From the NCBI RefSeq assembly GCF_000721175.1, contig NZ_JOEZ01000016.1, forward strand, positions 186,001-250,000: a stretch of 64,000 nucleotides of DNA, written 5' to 3'. The position numbers and the translations under genes are program-made. This document shows, piece after piece, positions 1 through 8,494 of the stretch; position 1 is the first letter of the stretch, and each line of letters begins with the position of its first letter. Source of the DNA: Streptomyces anulatus (GTDB taxonomy: Bacteria; Actinomycetota; Actinomycetes; Streptomycetales; Streptomycetaceae). The notes below the pieces were generated by a model. It saw nothing but the letters and a program-made list of their open reading frames with translations. It was not told the origin of the DNA and ran no database searches.

Positions 1-1469
1 TTCTCGGCTATCGAACCGCCGAACAGCCAGGTGTCCTGGAGCACCATGCCTATGGAGGACCGCAGATCGGCGCGGGACATCTTCGCCACGTCGACCCCGT
101 CGAGCGCGATCCGCCCGCCGGTCACCTCGTAGAACCGCATCAGCAGGTTCACCAGCGTCGTCTTGCCCGCCCCGGTCGGACCGACGATCGCGACGGTCTG
201 CCCCGGCTCCACGCCCAGCGACAGATCCTCGATCAGCGGCTTCTCCGGCTCGTAGCGGAAGGACACCTTCTCCAGCGAGACCCGGCCGTCAAGACGCTCC
301 GGGCGCTCCCCGTGCTCCGGATCCGCGTCCTGCTCCTCGGCGTCCAGCAACTCGAAGACCCGCTCCGCCGACGCGATGCCGGACTGGATGAGGTTGGCCA
401 TCGAGGCGACCTGCGTCAGCGGCATCGAGAACTGCCGCGAGTACTGGATGAACGCCTGGACGTCACCGATCGACAGCGCACCAGAGGCGACCCGGAGCCC
501 GCCGACCACCGCGACCAGCACATAGTTGATGTTCGAGATGAAGAACATCAGCGGCTGCATGAGCCCGCTGGCGAACTGGGCCTTGAAGCCCGCCTCGTAC
601 AGCGCCTCGTTCTGCTCGGCGAAGTCCCGCGCGGACTCCTCCTGCCGGCCGAAGACCTTCACCAGGTTGTGCCCGGTGTACATCTCCTCGATATGGGCGT
701 TGAGCGTGCCCGTCACCCGCCACTGCTGCACGAACTGCGGCTGCGACCGTTTGCCGACCTGCGTCGCCACGACCACCGACAGCGGGACCGTCACCAGCGC
801 GACCAGGGCCAGCAGCGGGGAGATCCAGAACATCATCACCAGCACGCCGACGATCGTCAGCAGTGAATTGATGAGCTGGCCCATCGTCTGCTGGAGCGTC
901 TGCGAGATGTTGTCGATGTCGTTCGTCGCCCGGCTCAGCACCTCCCCGCGCTTGGCCCGGTCGAAGTACGACAGCGGCAGCCGCGCCAGCTTCGTCTGGA
1001 GGTCCTCGCGCAGTTGGAACACGATCCGGTTGATCACCCGGATCGACAGCCGCGTCGACACCAGCATCAGCAGCCCGGCCCCGACGTAGATCGCCAGGGC
1101 CAGCAGCAGGACGTTCCCCACCGCCCCGAAGCCGATGCCCACGCCCGGGGTGAAGTCCACCCCCGAAAGCATGTCGGCCATCGAGCCGCGACCGTCCTCG
1201 CGCAGCCCCTCGATCGCCTGTGCCTTCGTCGTGCCCTCGGGCATCCCGCGCCCGACCACACCGGCGAAGATCAGGTCCGTCGCCCTGCCGAGGATCTTCG
1301 GCCCGGCCACCGACAGCCCGACGCTCATCGTCACCGCGGCCAGCATCAGCCACAGCGAGGACTTCTCCCGGCCGAACCGCTTCAGCAGCCGCTTGCTCGA
1401 CCCCTTGAAATCCATCGACCGCTCGGTGGGCGCGCCCCCGGCCATCATCCGTCCGCCCGGACCGGCCAT
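1..1469 (-). CDS. ABC transporter, fused membrane-ATPase subunit (C-terminus beyond window)
   Basis: Half-transporter of the type IV (exporter) ABC class. Reading leftward from ATG at 1469, a hydrophobic six-helix domain (about residues 35-330) is followed by the nucleotide-binding domain with Walker A 'GPTGAGKTTL'; the gene runs off the left edge before the signature and Walker B. Its start overlaps the stop of the upstream gene (TAATG), so the two are translationally coupled and probably form a heterodimeric exporter at the cytoplasmic membrane. Substrate cannot be read from sequence. Partial only because the window ends here, not because the gene is broken. Confidence 0.93.
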   Translation of the reverse strand, partial: MAGPGGRMMAGGAPTERSMDFKGSSKRLLKRFGREKSSLWLMLAAVTMSVGLSVAGPKILGRATDLIFAGVVGRGMPEGTTKAQAIEGLREDGRGSMADMLSGVDFTPGVGIGFGAVGNVLLLALAIYVGAGLLMLVSTRLSIRVINRIVFQLREDLQTKLARLPLSYFDRAKRGEVLSRATNDIDNISQTLQQTMGQLINSLLTIVGVLVMMFWISPLLALVALVTVPLSVVVATQVGKRSQPQFVQQWRVTGTLNAHIEEMYTGHNLVKVFGRQEESARDFAEQNEALYEAGFKAQFASGLMQPLMFFISNINYVLVAVVGGLRVASGALSIGDVQAFIQYSRQFSMPLTQVASMANLIQSGIASAERVFELLDAEEQDADPEHGERPERLDGRVSLEKVSFRYEPEKPLIEDLSLGVEPGQTVAIVGPTGAGKTTLVNLLMRFYEVTGGRIALDGVDVAKMSRADLRSSIGMVLQDTWLFGGSIAE

Positions 1470-3202
1470 TACGCGGCCTCCGCTTCCGTCAGCTGGGAGA
1501 GCACGATCTCCCGGTACGTTTCATTGCCGTCCATCAGCTCGTGATGGGTGCCGGACCCCACGAGCCGGCCCTCGTCCAGCACCAGGATCCGGTCCGCGTC
1601 GCGGATGGTGGACACCCGCTGCGCCACGATCACCACGGTCGCCCCGGCCGTCTCACGGCCCAGCGCAGCCCGCAGCGCCGCGTCGGTCGCGTAGTCCAGC
1701 GCCGAGAACGAGTCGTCGAACAGATAGATCTCCGGGCGCTGCACCAGTGTCCGGGCGATCGCGAGCCGCTGCCGCTGACCGCCCGACACATTGGTGCCGC
1801 CCTGCGCGATCGGCGCGTCCAGCCCGTGCTCCAGCGCCTCGACGAACTCCTTGGCCTGCGCCACCTCCAGCGCGTGCCACAGCTCCTCGTCTGTCGCGTC
1901 CGGATTCCCGTACCGCAGGTTCGTCGCGACCGTCCCCGAGAAGAGGTACGGCTTCTGCGGCACCAGGCTCACCGTCTTCGCCAGCAGTACCGGGTCCAGC
2001 GTCCGCACGTCCTCGCCGTCGACCAGCACCGCGCCGTCCGTCACGTCGAACAGCCGGGGTACGAGCCCGAGCAGCGTGGACTTTCCGCTGCCCGTCGACC
2101 CGATGACCGCGGTCGTCTCCCCGGGCCGGGCCACCAGGTCCACGTTCCGCAGCACCGGCTCCTCCGCACCCGGGTAGCGGAACTCGGCCCCGCGCACCTC
2201 CAGATGCCCGTGCCGCCGCAGCTCGGTGACCGGCGCGACGGGCGGCACGACGCTCGAATCGGTCCCGAGGACCTCCTCGATGCGTTCGGCGCACACCTCG
2301 GCGCGCGGCACCATCATGAACATGAAGGTGGCCATCATCACGGCCATCACGATCTGCATCAGGTAGGCGAGGAACGCGGTCAGCGCACCGATCTGCATCC
2401 CGCCGCCGTCGATCCGGTGCGCGCCGAACCACACCACCGCGACCGACGACAGGTTGACCACCGTCATCACGGTCGGGAACATCAGCGCCATCAGCCGGCC
2501 GGTCGCCACCGACACGTCGGTCAGCTCGGTGTTCGCACCCCGGAACCGCTTCTCCTCGTACCCGTCCCGGACGAAGGCCCGGATGACCCGGTTGCCGGTG
2601 ATCTGCTCGCGCAGCACCCGGTTCACGCCGTCCAGCCGCTCTTGCATGGTGCGGAACAGCGGCCCCATCCTCCGCACGATGAGGCCGACCGAGACACCGA
2701 GCACCGGCACGACCGCCAGCAGCACCGCGGAGAGCGGTACGTCCTGGCCGAGCGCCATGATGATGCCGCCGACGCACATGATCGGGGCCGACACCATCAG
2801 GGTGAACGCCATCAGCACCAGCATCTGGACCTGCTGGACGTCGTTGGTGGTCCGGGTGATCAGCGAGGGCGCCCCGAAGCGCCCCAGCTCACGGGCGGAG
2901 AAGGACTGCACCCGGTCGAAGACGGCGGCCCGCACATCACGCCCGAGGGCGGAGGCGGTCCGGGCCCCGTAGTACACGGCCCCCACATTGCAGAGGACCT
3001 GGAGAACGCTGACGGCGATCATGAGACCGCCGAACTCCAGGATGTAGCCGGTGTCGCCCGTGACGACACCGTTGTCGATGATGTCGGCGTTCAGGCTGGG
3101 CAGGTACAGCGTGGCGCAGGTCTGGAGCAGCTGGAGGAACACCAGCAGCACGATGGGTTTCTTGTACGGACCCAGATGGGCCCGCAGGAGTTGTATGAGC
3201 AC
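1469..3202 (-). CDS. ABC transporter, fused membrane-ATPase subunit (577 aa)
   Basis: Partner half-transporter of the preceding gene. Six membrane segments occupy roughly residues 15-310; the ATPase domain carries Walker A 'GSTGSGKSTLLG', signature 'VSGGQRQRLA' and Walker B 'IYLFDDSFSALD'. The residue after the Walker B aspartate is Asp rather than the usual catalytic Glu. In heterodimeric exporters (for example the TM287/288 class) such a substitution marks the degenerate ATP site, which suggests the downstream partner supplies the active one. Start is GTG at 3202; the 139 bp upstream up to the xylulokinase-like gene holds the likely promoter. Family certain, substrate unknown. Confidence 0.94.
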   Translation of the reverse strand: MLIQLLRAHLGPYKKPIVLLVFLQLLQTCATLYLPSLNADIIDNGVVTGDTGYILEFGGLMIAVSVLQVLCNVGAVYYGARTASALGRDVRAAVFDRVQSFSARELGRFGAPSLITRTTNDVQQVQMLVLMAFTLMVSAPIMCVGGIIMALGQDVPLSAVLLAVVPVLGVSVGLIVRRMGPLFRTMQERLDGVNRVLREQITGNRVIRAFVRDGYEEKRFRGANTELTDVSVATGRLMALMFPTVMTVVNLSSVAVVWFGAHRIDGGGMQIGALTAFLAYLMQIVMAVMMATFMFMMVPRAEVCAERIEEVLGTDSSVVPPVAPVTELRRHGHLEVRGAEFRYPGAEEPVLRNVDLVARPGETTAVIGSTGSGKSTLLGLVPRLFDVTDGAVLVDGEDVRTLDPVLLAKTVSLVPQKPYLFSGTVATNLRYGNPDATDEELWHALEVAQAKEFVEALEHGLDAPIAQGGTNVSGGQRQRLAIARTLVQRPEIYLFDDSFSALDYATDAALRAALGRETAGATVVIVAQRVSTIRDADRILVLDEGRLVGSGTHHELMDGNETYREIVLSQLTEAEAA

Positions 3203-3341
3203 GCGGGTCTCTCGGAATCGGCGGAAGGCAGAGGCCGGCCCAGTTTCGCGTACGCCGTACTCCGATAGCGAACCCTTTTCACCAAGCGCAGGTCAAACCT
3301 GGAGCGCGCGAACAGAACCCGTGCGCTCCGGATTCACGGCC

Positions 3342-4793
3342 TCACTCCGGGTGCGCGCCGCCGAAGGCCCCGGGGTGGATCTGGTCCCGGGTCGCCGCGT
3401 ACTGCTGACGCACCGCCCCGCCGACCGCCAGCTCGTCGCCGGGCTCCAGCACCTGGGCCGCCGCGCCCTGCCAGGCCGGGGGAGTGCGCGGGTCGAGAGA
3501 GCCCTGCGAGACCCCGAGCGCCCAGGCCGCCTGCCGGGCCGCGCCGATCGCCGCGTACTGGGCGGGCTGCGGCACCACGACCTGGGTGCCGAACACCGCG
3601 GGAGCCAGAGCCTGTACGGCGGGCAGCTCGGCGGCGGCGCCGAGCAGGAAGACGCGCCGCACCTCCACCCCCCGCCCACGCAGTACGTCAAGGGCGTCGG
3701 CCAGCGAGCAGAGCATCCCCTCGAACGCGGCCCGCGCCAGATGCTCCGGCTTCATCGACTCGCGCCGCAGCCCGCTCAGGGTGCCCGCGGTGTGCGGGAG
3801 CTGCGGGGTGCGCTCGCCCTCCAGATACGGCAGCAGCACCAGGCCGGAGGCGCCGGGCGTCGACTTCAGAGCCAGGGCCGACAGCTCCTCCAACCCGTCC
3901 ACGCCCAGCATCTCGGCGGTCCCGCGCAACGCGCGTACGGCATTGGAGAGGTGCACCACCGGCAGATGCATCCCGGTGGCGTCGGCGAACGAGGTGATCA
4001 TGCCGCTCGGGTCGGCCAGCGCCTCGTGGTGCACCGCCATCACGGACCCGGAGGCCCCCAGCGACACCACCGCGTCACCCACCGCGACCCCGAGCCCGAA
4101 GGCCGCGGCCATGGTCTCGCCGGTGCCCGCGGAGATCAGCAGCCCTTCGGGCGTCATCCCGGCGGAGTCGGCCGGGCCGAGCACCTCGGGCAGCCCGGCG
4201 GAGTGCCCGAGCGCCAGCTCGACCAGATCGGGCCGGTAGGAGGCGGACCCGGCCGACCAGTACCCGGTGCCCGAGGCGGCGCCCCGGTCCGTGGTCCGCC
4301 GGGCGGGCCGGCCCAGCAACTGCCAGACGAGCCAGTCGTGCGGCTGGAGCACGGCGGCCACCCGCTGGGCGTTCTCCGGCTCCGTCCGCGCCAGCCAGCG
4401 CAGCTTCGCCACCGGCTGCGCCGCCCCCGGCACGGCCCCGACGGCTTCCGCCCAGGCCTGCCGCCCGCCCAGCGCGTCGACGAGATCGGCCGCGGCGACC
4501 TGCGCCCGCCGGTCGTTGCCGAGCAGGGCGGGACGCACGAGATTGCCCTGCCGGTCCAGCGGGACGAGCCCGTGCTGCTGCGCGGAGACCCCGATGGCCT
4601 GCACGCCTTCGAGCAGCCCGCCGGAGGCCGCCTCACCGAGCGAGAGCAGCCAGGCCTGCGGATCGACCTCGGTGGCCTTGGCCTCGACCGGGTGGGCGGC
4701 GTACCCCTCCCGGAGCACCGCGCCCGTATCCGTGTCGCAGACGACGATGTGAGTGAAGGCGGAAGAACTGTCCAACCCCGCGACTATGCCCAT
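3342..4793 (-). CDS. xylB: FGGY-family carbohydrate kinase, xylulokinase-like (483 aa)
   Basis: Predicted cytosolic kinase that phosphorylates a pentulose such as D-xylulose with ATP. The N-terminal ATPase fold begins 'MGIVAGLDSSSAFTHIVV'. Xylulokinase-like motifs follow: 'VSAQQHGLV' near residue 80 (compare SGQMHG in XylB), 'VSLGASGSVM' and 'LPYLEGERTP', the last being the family hallmark 'GERTPH'. Length matches XylB (about 480-500). The start chosen is ATG 4793, because residues further upstream in the open frame (to 5024) are Arg/Pro-rich and unlike the family. No xylose isomerase gene lies beside it, so the exact sugar is inferred. Confidence 0.88.
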   Translation of the reverse strand: MGIVAGLDSSSAFTHIVVCDTDTGAVLREGYAAHPVEAKATEVDPQAWLLSLGEAASGGLLEGVQAIGVSAQQHGLVPLDRQGNLVRPALLGNDRRAQVAAADLVDALGGRQAWAEAVGAVPGAAQPVAKLRWLARTEPENAQRVAAVLQPHDWLVWQLLGRPARRTTDRGAASGTGYWSAGSASYRPDLVELALGHSAGLPEVLGPADSAGMTPEGLLISAGTGETMAAAFGLGVAVGDAVVSLGASGSVMAVHHEALADPSGMITSFADATGMHLPVVHLSNAVRALRGTAEMLGVDGLEELSALALKSTPGASGLVLLPYLEGERTPQLPHTAGTLSGLRRESMKPEHLARAAFEGMLCSLADALDVLRGRGVEVRRVFLLGAAAELPAVQALAPAVFGTQVVVPQPAQYAAIGAARQAAWALGVSQGSLDPRTPPAWQGAAAQVLEPGDELAVGGAVRQQYAATRDQIHPGAFGGAHPE

Positions 4794-4860
4794 ACGGAGA
4801 TTCTGCCGCACCCCGCGAGGTTCCCGTAACCGCAGCCCTTCGACCCCGGGGCCCCGCCGC

Positions 4861-5166
4861 TCAGGTGTTGGTGGTCCCCCAGTCGTCCTCGCCGCCGTTC
4901 TGGCTGCTGCGGTCCCGCAGCGACCGGACCCGCTCGGCGACGGACGCGGGCACCTTGTCCCCGACCTTGTCGCTGACCGAGTGGTACGCCTTGCCCGCGA
5001 TGTCCCGCCCGCTGTGTGCGGCACTCTCGGCGGCGTTGCGCACGGCGGGGTTCTCCGTGAACTGCCGGGCCGACTTCTTCAACTGCTCGTAACGCTCGCG
5101 CCCGGCTCGCGTGCCGAGCACGTAACCGAGGGCCACTCCGGCGATGAACGTGAGCCGGTACCGCAT
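4861..5166 (-). CDS. YtxH-domain small protein (101 aa)
   Basis: Short protein beginning with a single hydrophobic glycine-rich segment ('LTFIAGVALGYVLGTRAG', about residues 4-21) followed by a charged, helical tail with repeated Ala/Ser/Lys. This is the YtxH-like architecture common in Streptomyces; the molecular role is unknown, with a membrane-associated stress function suggested for the family. The start ATG 5166 is preceded by GGAAGG about 10 nt upstream, which favours it over the longer open frame to 5223. It is separate from the kinase gene downstream. Confidence 0.82.
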   Translation of the reverse strand: MRYRLTFIAGVALGYVLGTRAGRERYEQLKKSARQFTENPAVRNAAESAAHSGRDIAGKAYHSVSDKVGDKVPASVAERVRSLRDRSSQNGGEDDWGTTNT

Positions 5167-5348
5167 GGCTGCCACCCTTCCTACGCTTGGTACGACGTGT
5201 GCAGCCCGCCTACCCGCGAGCACCCGAGATCACCCCGGGCGATACCGATTGGCGGAGCACCCCCCTGCTTGCGCTAATGTATGTGTCGCAGCGAACGCGC
5301 GCCGCCCGGCAGCCGCCAGGCAGGTAAGATTTCGCAGCAACGCAGCAA

Positions 5349-5421
5349 TCCCCTGTAGCTCAATTGGCAGAGCAGCCGGCTGTTAACCGGCAGGTTACTG
5401 GTTCGAGTCCAGTCGGGGGAG
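5349..5421 (+). tRNA. tRNA-Asn (GTT)
   Basis: 73-nt cloverleaf: acceptor TCCCCTG pairs with CGGGGGA (one T-G wobble), anticodon stem GCCGG/CCGGC with loop CTGTTAA giving anticodon GTT, T-arm with GTTCGAGTC, discriminator G. First of two tandem copies only 5 nt apart, evidently one transcript. Confidence 0.97.
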
Positions 5422-5426
5422 CGCGA

Positions 5427-5499
5427 TCCCCTGTAGCTCAATTGGCAGAGCATTCGGCTGTTAACCGGAGGGTTACTGGTTCGAGTCCAGTCGGGGGAG
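5427..5499 (+). tRNA. tRNA-Asn (GTT), second tandem copy
   Basis: 73-nt cloverleaf nearly identical to the preceding gene. The differences sit in the anticodon stem, which here is TTCGG/CCGGA with one wobble pair, and next to it. Anticodon GTT, discriminator G. Followed directly by an intrinsic-terminator-like hairpin. Confidence 0.97.
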
Positions 5500-5507
5500 C
5501 GGAACGG

Positions 5508-5532
5508 AAGAGGGCCCCTCGGGGTCCTCTTT
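5508..5532 (+). terminator. Terminator of the tRNA-Asn pair
   Basis: Inverted repeat AAGAGGGCCCC / GGGGTCCTCTT (11 pairs, one G-T) with a two-base loop, followed by TTTC. It starts 9 nt after the second tRNA. Confidence 0.75.
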
Positions 5533-5731
5533 CGCGTGCCCGGCCGATCTTCCCGGGGTGCCCGAGGGGCCCCGGAGCGTCTCTTTCGGGTCTCCTTGAT
5601 CTCTCCTGCAACCGGGCAGCACACAGCGCCGTCCTCAAGATCAGGCGAAGTCGGCCATCCGGAGCGAGAGATCGTATGACCGGCTATGCTGCGGCAGACG
5701 GTGCGCACACTTGTACGCGCCACGCCGAAAC

Positions 5732-5805
5732 GGGGCGGTAGCTCAGCCGGTTAGAGCAGCGGACTCATAATCCGTCGGCCGTGGGTTCGAGTCCCACCCG
5801 CCCCA
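5732..5805 (+). tRNA. tRNA with CAT anticodon (elongator Met or Ile2)
   Basis: 74-nt cloverleaf: acceptor GGGGCGG/CCGCCCC, anticodon loop CTCATAA (CAT), T-arm GTGGG-TTCGAGT-CCCAC, discriminator A. It is not an initiator, because the acceptor ends pair perfectly. The DNA alone does not settle whether C34 is lysidine-modified (Ile2) or plain (Met). The 3' 44 nt are duplicated at 45716, so this gene is the attachment site of the prophage and stays intact after integration. Confidence 0.95.
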
Positions 5806-5806
5806 C
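5762..5806 (+). repeat. attL core (45-bp direct repeat)
   Basis: Left copy of the attachment core, running from the anticodon stem of the CAT tRNA to one base past its 3' end. The identical 45 bp recur at 45716-45760; identity stops exactly on both sides (G versus C before, GCAAG versus CGAGC after). Confidence 0.95.
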
Positions 5807-5843
5807 GCAAGCGACGACTGGCAGGAACGTTCCGACCAGCATT

Positions 5844-5882
5844 GAAGCGCCCCAACTGGTTTAGACCAGGGTGGGGCGCTTC
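5844..5882. terminator. Strong hairpin between tRNA and integrase 3' end
   Basis: Perfect inverted repeat GAAGCGCCCCA / TGGGGCGCTTC (11 pairs) enclosing a second small hairpin CTGGT-TTAG-ACCAG. It lies 38 nt after the tRNA and 6 nt from the integrase stop codon, so it can terminate the leftward integrase transcript and may also stop tRNA transcripts. It is phage DNA, replacing the host terminator now stranded at 45768. Confidence 0.72.
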
Positions 5883-5888
5883 GGCGTT

Positions 5889-7451
5889 TCAGGGCTCCTG
5901 CGTGAGCGGTGCGTGAGCGGCCGTGTCAGAGACCCCCGAACGGCGGGCGCGGGGAACCATCGACTCGGCCTTCCGCGCGACCTCCTGGTCGACCTGGGGC
6001 AGCAGGCTCGTGTACGTGTCACCGGCCAGCTGGATCGTCCCGTGCCGCAGCGTCTCCTTGATGGCGTGCAAGTCCCCGCCGCCCGCGTGGATCAGCGTCG
6101 CCGCCACGTGCCGCAGGTCCCGCAGGTTGATCGGCGGCAGGTCCGCCTCCCGGGTCAGCCGGCGGAAGACGTCCGACACCTTCTCCGGGTGCAGCCACGT
6201 CCCGTCCTCCTGGACGAACACCTTCCCGGTGTCCGTCCACGGCAGCCGCTTCTCCTCGCACACCGCCCGCTCCAGGGCCTGACGCTCCCGGTGCTCCCGC
6301 AGCGTCTCCACCATCGCCGGGCCCAGTGCGATGACGGCCTGGCTGTCCTCCGTCTTCGGGTCGCTCTCCACCGGCGTCCACCCGTCCTGGATGATCGTCT
6401 TCGAGACGCGGAGGGTGCCGTTCACCAAGTCGATGTCCGCCCAGGCCTGGCCCACCGCCTCACCGCGGCGCAGCCCCCGGAACGCGATCAGGCAGAACAA
6501 GGCGTACAGCCGGTCCCGTTCGGCGTGGTCGAGGAACTGGCCCACCTGCTCCGGCGTCCACACCATCACCCCGGACGGCTTCTCACCCGTGGCCCGCCAA
6601 CGCTCCACATGCTCGGCCGTCCACAGCAGCGCCTTCGGCCGCTTCCCCGACGCCAGCTCGACGTGCGAGGCCGGGTTGAACGTCAGCATCTGATTCGAGA
6701 TCGCCGAGTTCAGCGCCGAGCGGAGCGTGGCCCGGATCCGCTGCTGGGTCGCCGGGCCCGTCACCCGCCGGTACGGGGGCATCGCGGCGAGCTTGGCCCG
6801 CTCGGCGGCCAGGCGCGCGGTCTCCGACTCCGGCGGCCGGGACCGCTTGCCCCACGTCGCCCGGCGTTCCTGCTCGCGCCGCTCCTCGTTCTCCGCCTCG
6901 ATGACCTCGTTGTTGTCGTTGATGGCGTCGAACATCTCCACCAGGTGCCCGACGTTCAGCCGGTCCAGCTGGAGGTGCCCGATGCGGGGGCGCAGGTGGA
7001 CGCGGATGTGGGAGGCGTACCCGGTGAGTGTCGTCTTCCGCCGGCGCTTCGCCTCCAGCCACTCGTCCAGCCAGTCGCCGACGGTGAGGCGGCTGGTGAG
7101 GGACTGCCCGGCGCGGAAGCGGCGCCGGGTCTGCTCCAGGTCGGGCAGCGGCGCCTTCTTGTCCTTGCTGACGTTCTCCAGGAGGTCCCCGATGCGGACC
7201 TGGCCGTCGGCGTCGTCACCGTCGGGGAGGTCGAGGAGGGCCCGGACCCGGTCGAGGTCCTCCTGCGCCTTCTTCGCGGTCTCGTACCCGGAGCGGGAGA
7301 ACGACCGGCGGGTGCCGTCGCCGCGGGCGGGGAGTTCCTGGCGTACCGCGTAGACCCCGTGCCGGCGCGAGGAGAGCTGCGGGCACGTCTTGCCGAGGGC
7401 CTTGCCGTCATCGTCCCGGCAGTAGCAACGGCGGTACGTCGAACCCTTCAT
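5889..7451 (-). CDS. int: Tyrosine recombinase / phage integrase (520 aa)
   Basis: Site-specific recombinase that would insert the phage genome into the CAT tRNA and, with an excisionase, remove it. Order of domains: N-terminal arm-binding region, SAM-like core-binding domain (about 120-300, with an Arg/Glu-rich insertion), C-terminal catalytic domain. Catalytic elements seen: Arg in 'FRGLRRGE', beta-hairpin Lys in 'DPKTEDSQ', 'LRDLRHVAAT', 'LRHGTIQLAGDTYTSL' with the nucleophilic Tyr. The His usual at the start of the HxxR box is Arg here. The gene sits 83 bp from attL and starts 22 bp downstream of the repressor gene, so the two are probably cotranscribed. Confidence 0.95.
   Translation of the reverse strand: MKGSTYRRCYCRDDDGKALGKTCPQLSSRRHGVYAVRQELPARGDGTRRSFSRSGYETAKKAQEDLDRVRALLDLPDGDDADGQVRIGDLLENVSKDKKAPLPDLEQTRRRFRAGQSLTSRLTVGDWLDEWLEAKRRRKTTLTGYASHIRVHLRPRIGHLQLDRLNVGHLVEMFDAINDNNEVIEAENEERREQERRATWGKRSRPPESETARLAAERAKLAAMPPYRRVTGPATQQRIRATLRSALNSAISNQMLTFNPASHVELASGKRPKALLWTAEHVERWRATGEKPSGVMVWTPEQVGQFLDHAERDRLYALFCLIAFRGLRRGEAVGQAWADIDLVNGTLRVSKTIIQDGWTPVESDPKTEDSQAVIALGPAMVETLREHRERQALERAVCEEKRLPWTDTGKVFVQEDGTWLHPEKVSDVFRRLTREADLPPINLRDLRHVAATLIHAGGGDLHAIKETLRHGTIQLAGDTYTSLLPQVDQEVARKAESMVPRARRSGVSDTAAHAPLTQEP
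5899..5920 (+). repeat. Candidate integrase arm-type site, left
   Basis: Two tandem copies of TGCGTGAGCGG. The same 22 bp occur in the same orientation at 45582-45603. Here they overlap the last codons of the integrase gene, 92 bp inside attL; the right pair is 112 bp inside attR. Confidence 0.6.
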
Positions 7452-7473
7452 GTGCTACTCCACTTGCCTCGCC

Positions 7474-8295
7474 CTACTCTCCGCCTTCATCATCCTCGCT
7501 CTGCCGTCGGCCTCGAACCTCTTCTGAAAGTCCGGCCACTTCGCTGGCCAGCTTTCGTAGTTCGGCAAGAACATCTTCGGATGCCAGTCCGCTGACAGTG
7601 ACCACAGCGTCCCTGTCTGGCAGGAGCGCGGCGTCGGCCAGGGCTGAGCGGCGCCTGCGATCTGCTGCGATCTCTCTTTCTGCTCTGGTTTTCCGCACAA
7701 GCGGATCCATGGTCTCAGCGCGGACCCAGTCGGCCAGCGAACCAGGCTCGAACGACGGCTCGAAGCCATGCCCGTTGGCCGCTAGGTCCAGGATCAGCGC
7801 CTCAACGACTCGCTCGTACTCCTCTACGAGCTTCGCTGAGGCACCGTGATTCTGTGCCCGGCGTCCGAAGCGCAGGATGTCGCTGATGCTCGCCCGGATC
7901 TGCCGCGGCAGCTGCGCAAGGATCACAGAGCGCGTATAGGGGGAAGGCCGCTGCCGCAGCAGGTTGACCGGGTCTGAGAGATCCTCCCTGTTGAACAGAT
8001 CACCGTCATCGGCGAGCTCGAAGAGGGGCACACTTTCCGGTGCCAACGAGGGCTCGCCGCCGTCGAGAACGTGTTCCATGCTGCCCTTGGCCCAGCCGAG
8101 GCCGGCCTCGATCAGCGAAAGCGACTGCGGCCATCGGGCACGTGGTTCGCGACCTTCCTCCGCCACCTGAATGCTCTTCTCGGAGACTCCCGAGAGTTCG
8201 GACAAGGCCTTGCGGCTGAAGCCCTGCGCCTCACGCGACTCGCGAATCTTCGCTCCCAGGCGCGTCCACGCTTCGGGTCCCCGGTTGGTTGCCAC
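7474..8295 (-). CDS. XRE-family regulator, probable prophage repressor (273 aa)
   Basis: N-terminal helix-turn-helix of the Cro/CI type ('LGAKIRESREAQGFSRKAL' then 'SGVSEKSIQVAEEG', about residues 10-60). The long C-terminal part has no recognisable peptidase motif and ends in a Glu/Lys-rich helical tail that could mediate oligomerisation. It is the first gene of the leftward operon with int, divergent from a small Cro-like gene, which is the classical place for a lysogeny repressor. Start: GTG 8295 is preceded by GGGAG five bases upstream; a TTG at 8313 in the same frame is less likely. Confidence 0.75.
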   Translation of the reverse strand: MATNRGPEAWTRLGAKIRESREAQGFSRKALSELSGVSEKSIQVAEEGREPRARWPQSLSLIEAGLGWAKGSMEHVLDGGEPSLAPESVPLFELADDGDLFNREDLSDPVNLLRQRPSPYTRSVILAQLPRQIRASISDILRFGRRAQNHGASAKLVEEYERVVEALILDLAANGHGFEPSFEPGSLADWVRAETMDPLVRKTRAEREIAADRRRRSALADAALLPDRDAVVTVSGLASEDVLAELRKLASEVAGLSEEVRGRRQSEDDEGGE

Positions 8296-8378
8296 ATCCA
8301 CTCCCGTCAACAACTGGCATCGATTACAGGTTACGACTGTGGCAGGCCCGAGGCCACGTGTCCACTACGCCCTGGTGA

Positions 8379-8401
8379 CGTGACCGAACGCTCTGGTCAC
8401 G
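8379..8401. promoter_or_regulatory. Inverted repeat in the divergent switch region
   Basis: CGTGACC-N9-GGTCACG, perfect 7-bp arms, near the middle of the 199-bp gap between the leftward repressor and the rightward Cro-like gene. Candidate operator for one or both HTH proteins. Confidence 0.5.
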
Positions 8402-8458
8402 TTTCCGCCCGTTCTGAGTACGTCCTGGCTACGAATCCAGATTAGTTGGCGTCAATGC

Positions 8459-8488
8459 TTGGTATCGAGTTGGGATCTGGCGTACTGT
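8459..8488 (+). promoter_or_regulatory. Rightward early promoter (leaderless)
   Basis: TTGGTA, 18 bp, TACTGT. The -10 box ends 6 bp before ATG 8495, so transcription should start at or next to the start codon, giving a leaderless mRNA as is common in Streptomyces. Confidence 0.55.
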
Positions 8489-8494
8489 CCTGGC

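Noticed and set aside
5249..5280. TTGGCG ... TAATGT as the tRNA-Asn promoter
   Set aside because: Spacing between the boxes is 20 bp, too long for confidence, and no better pair was found.
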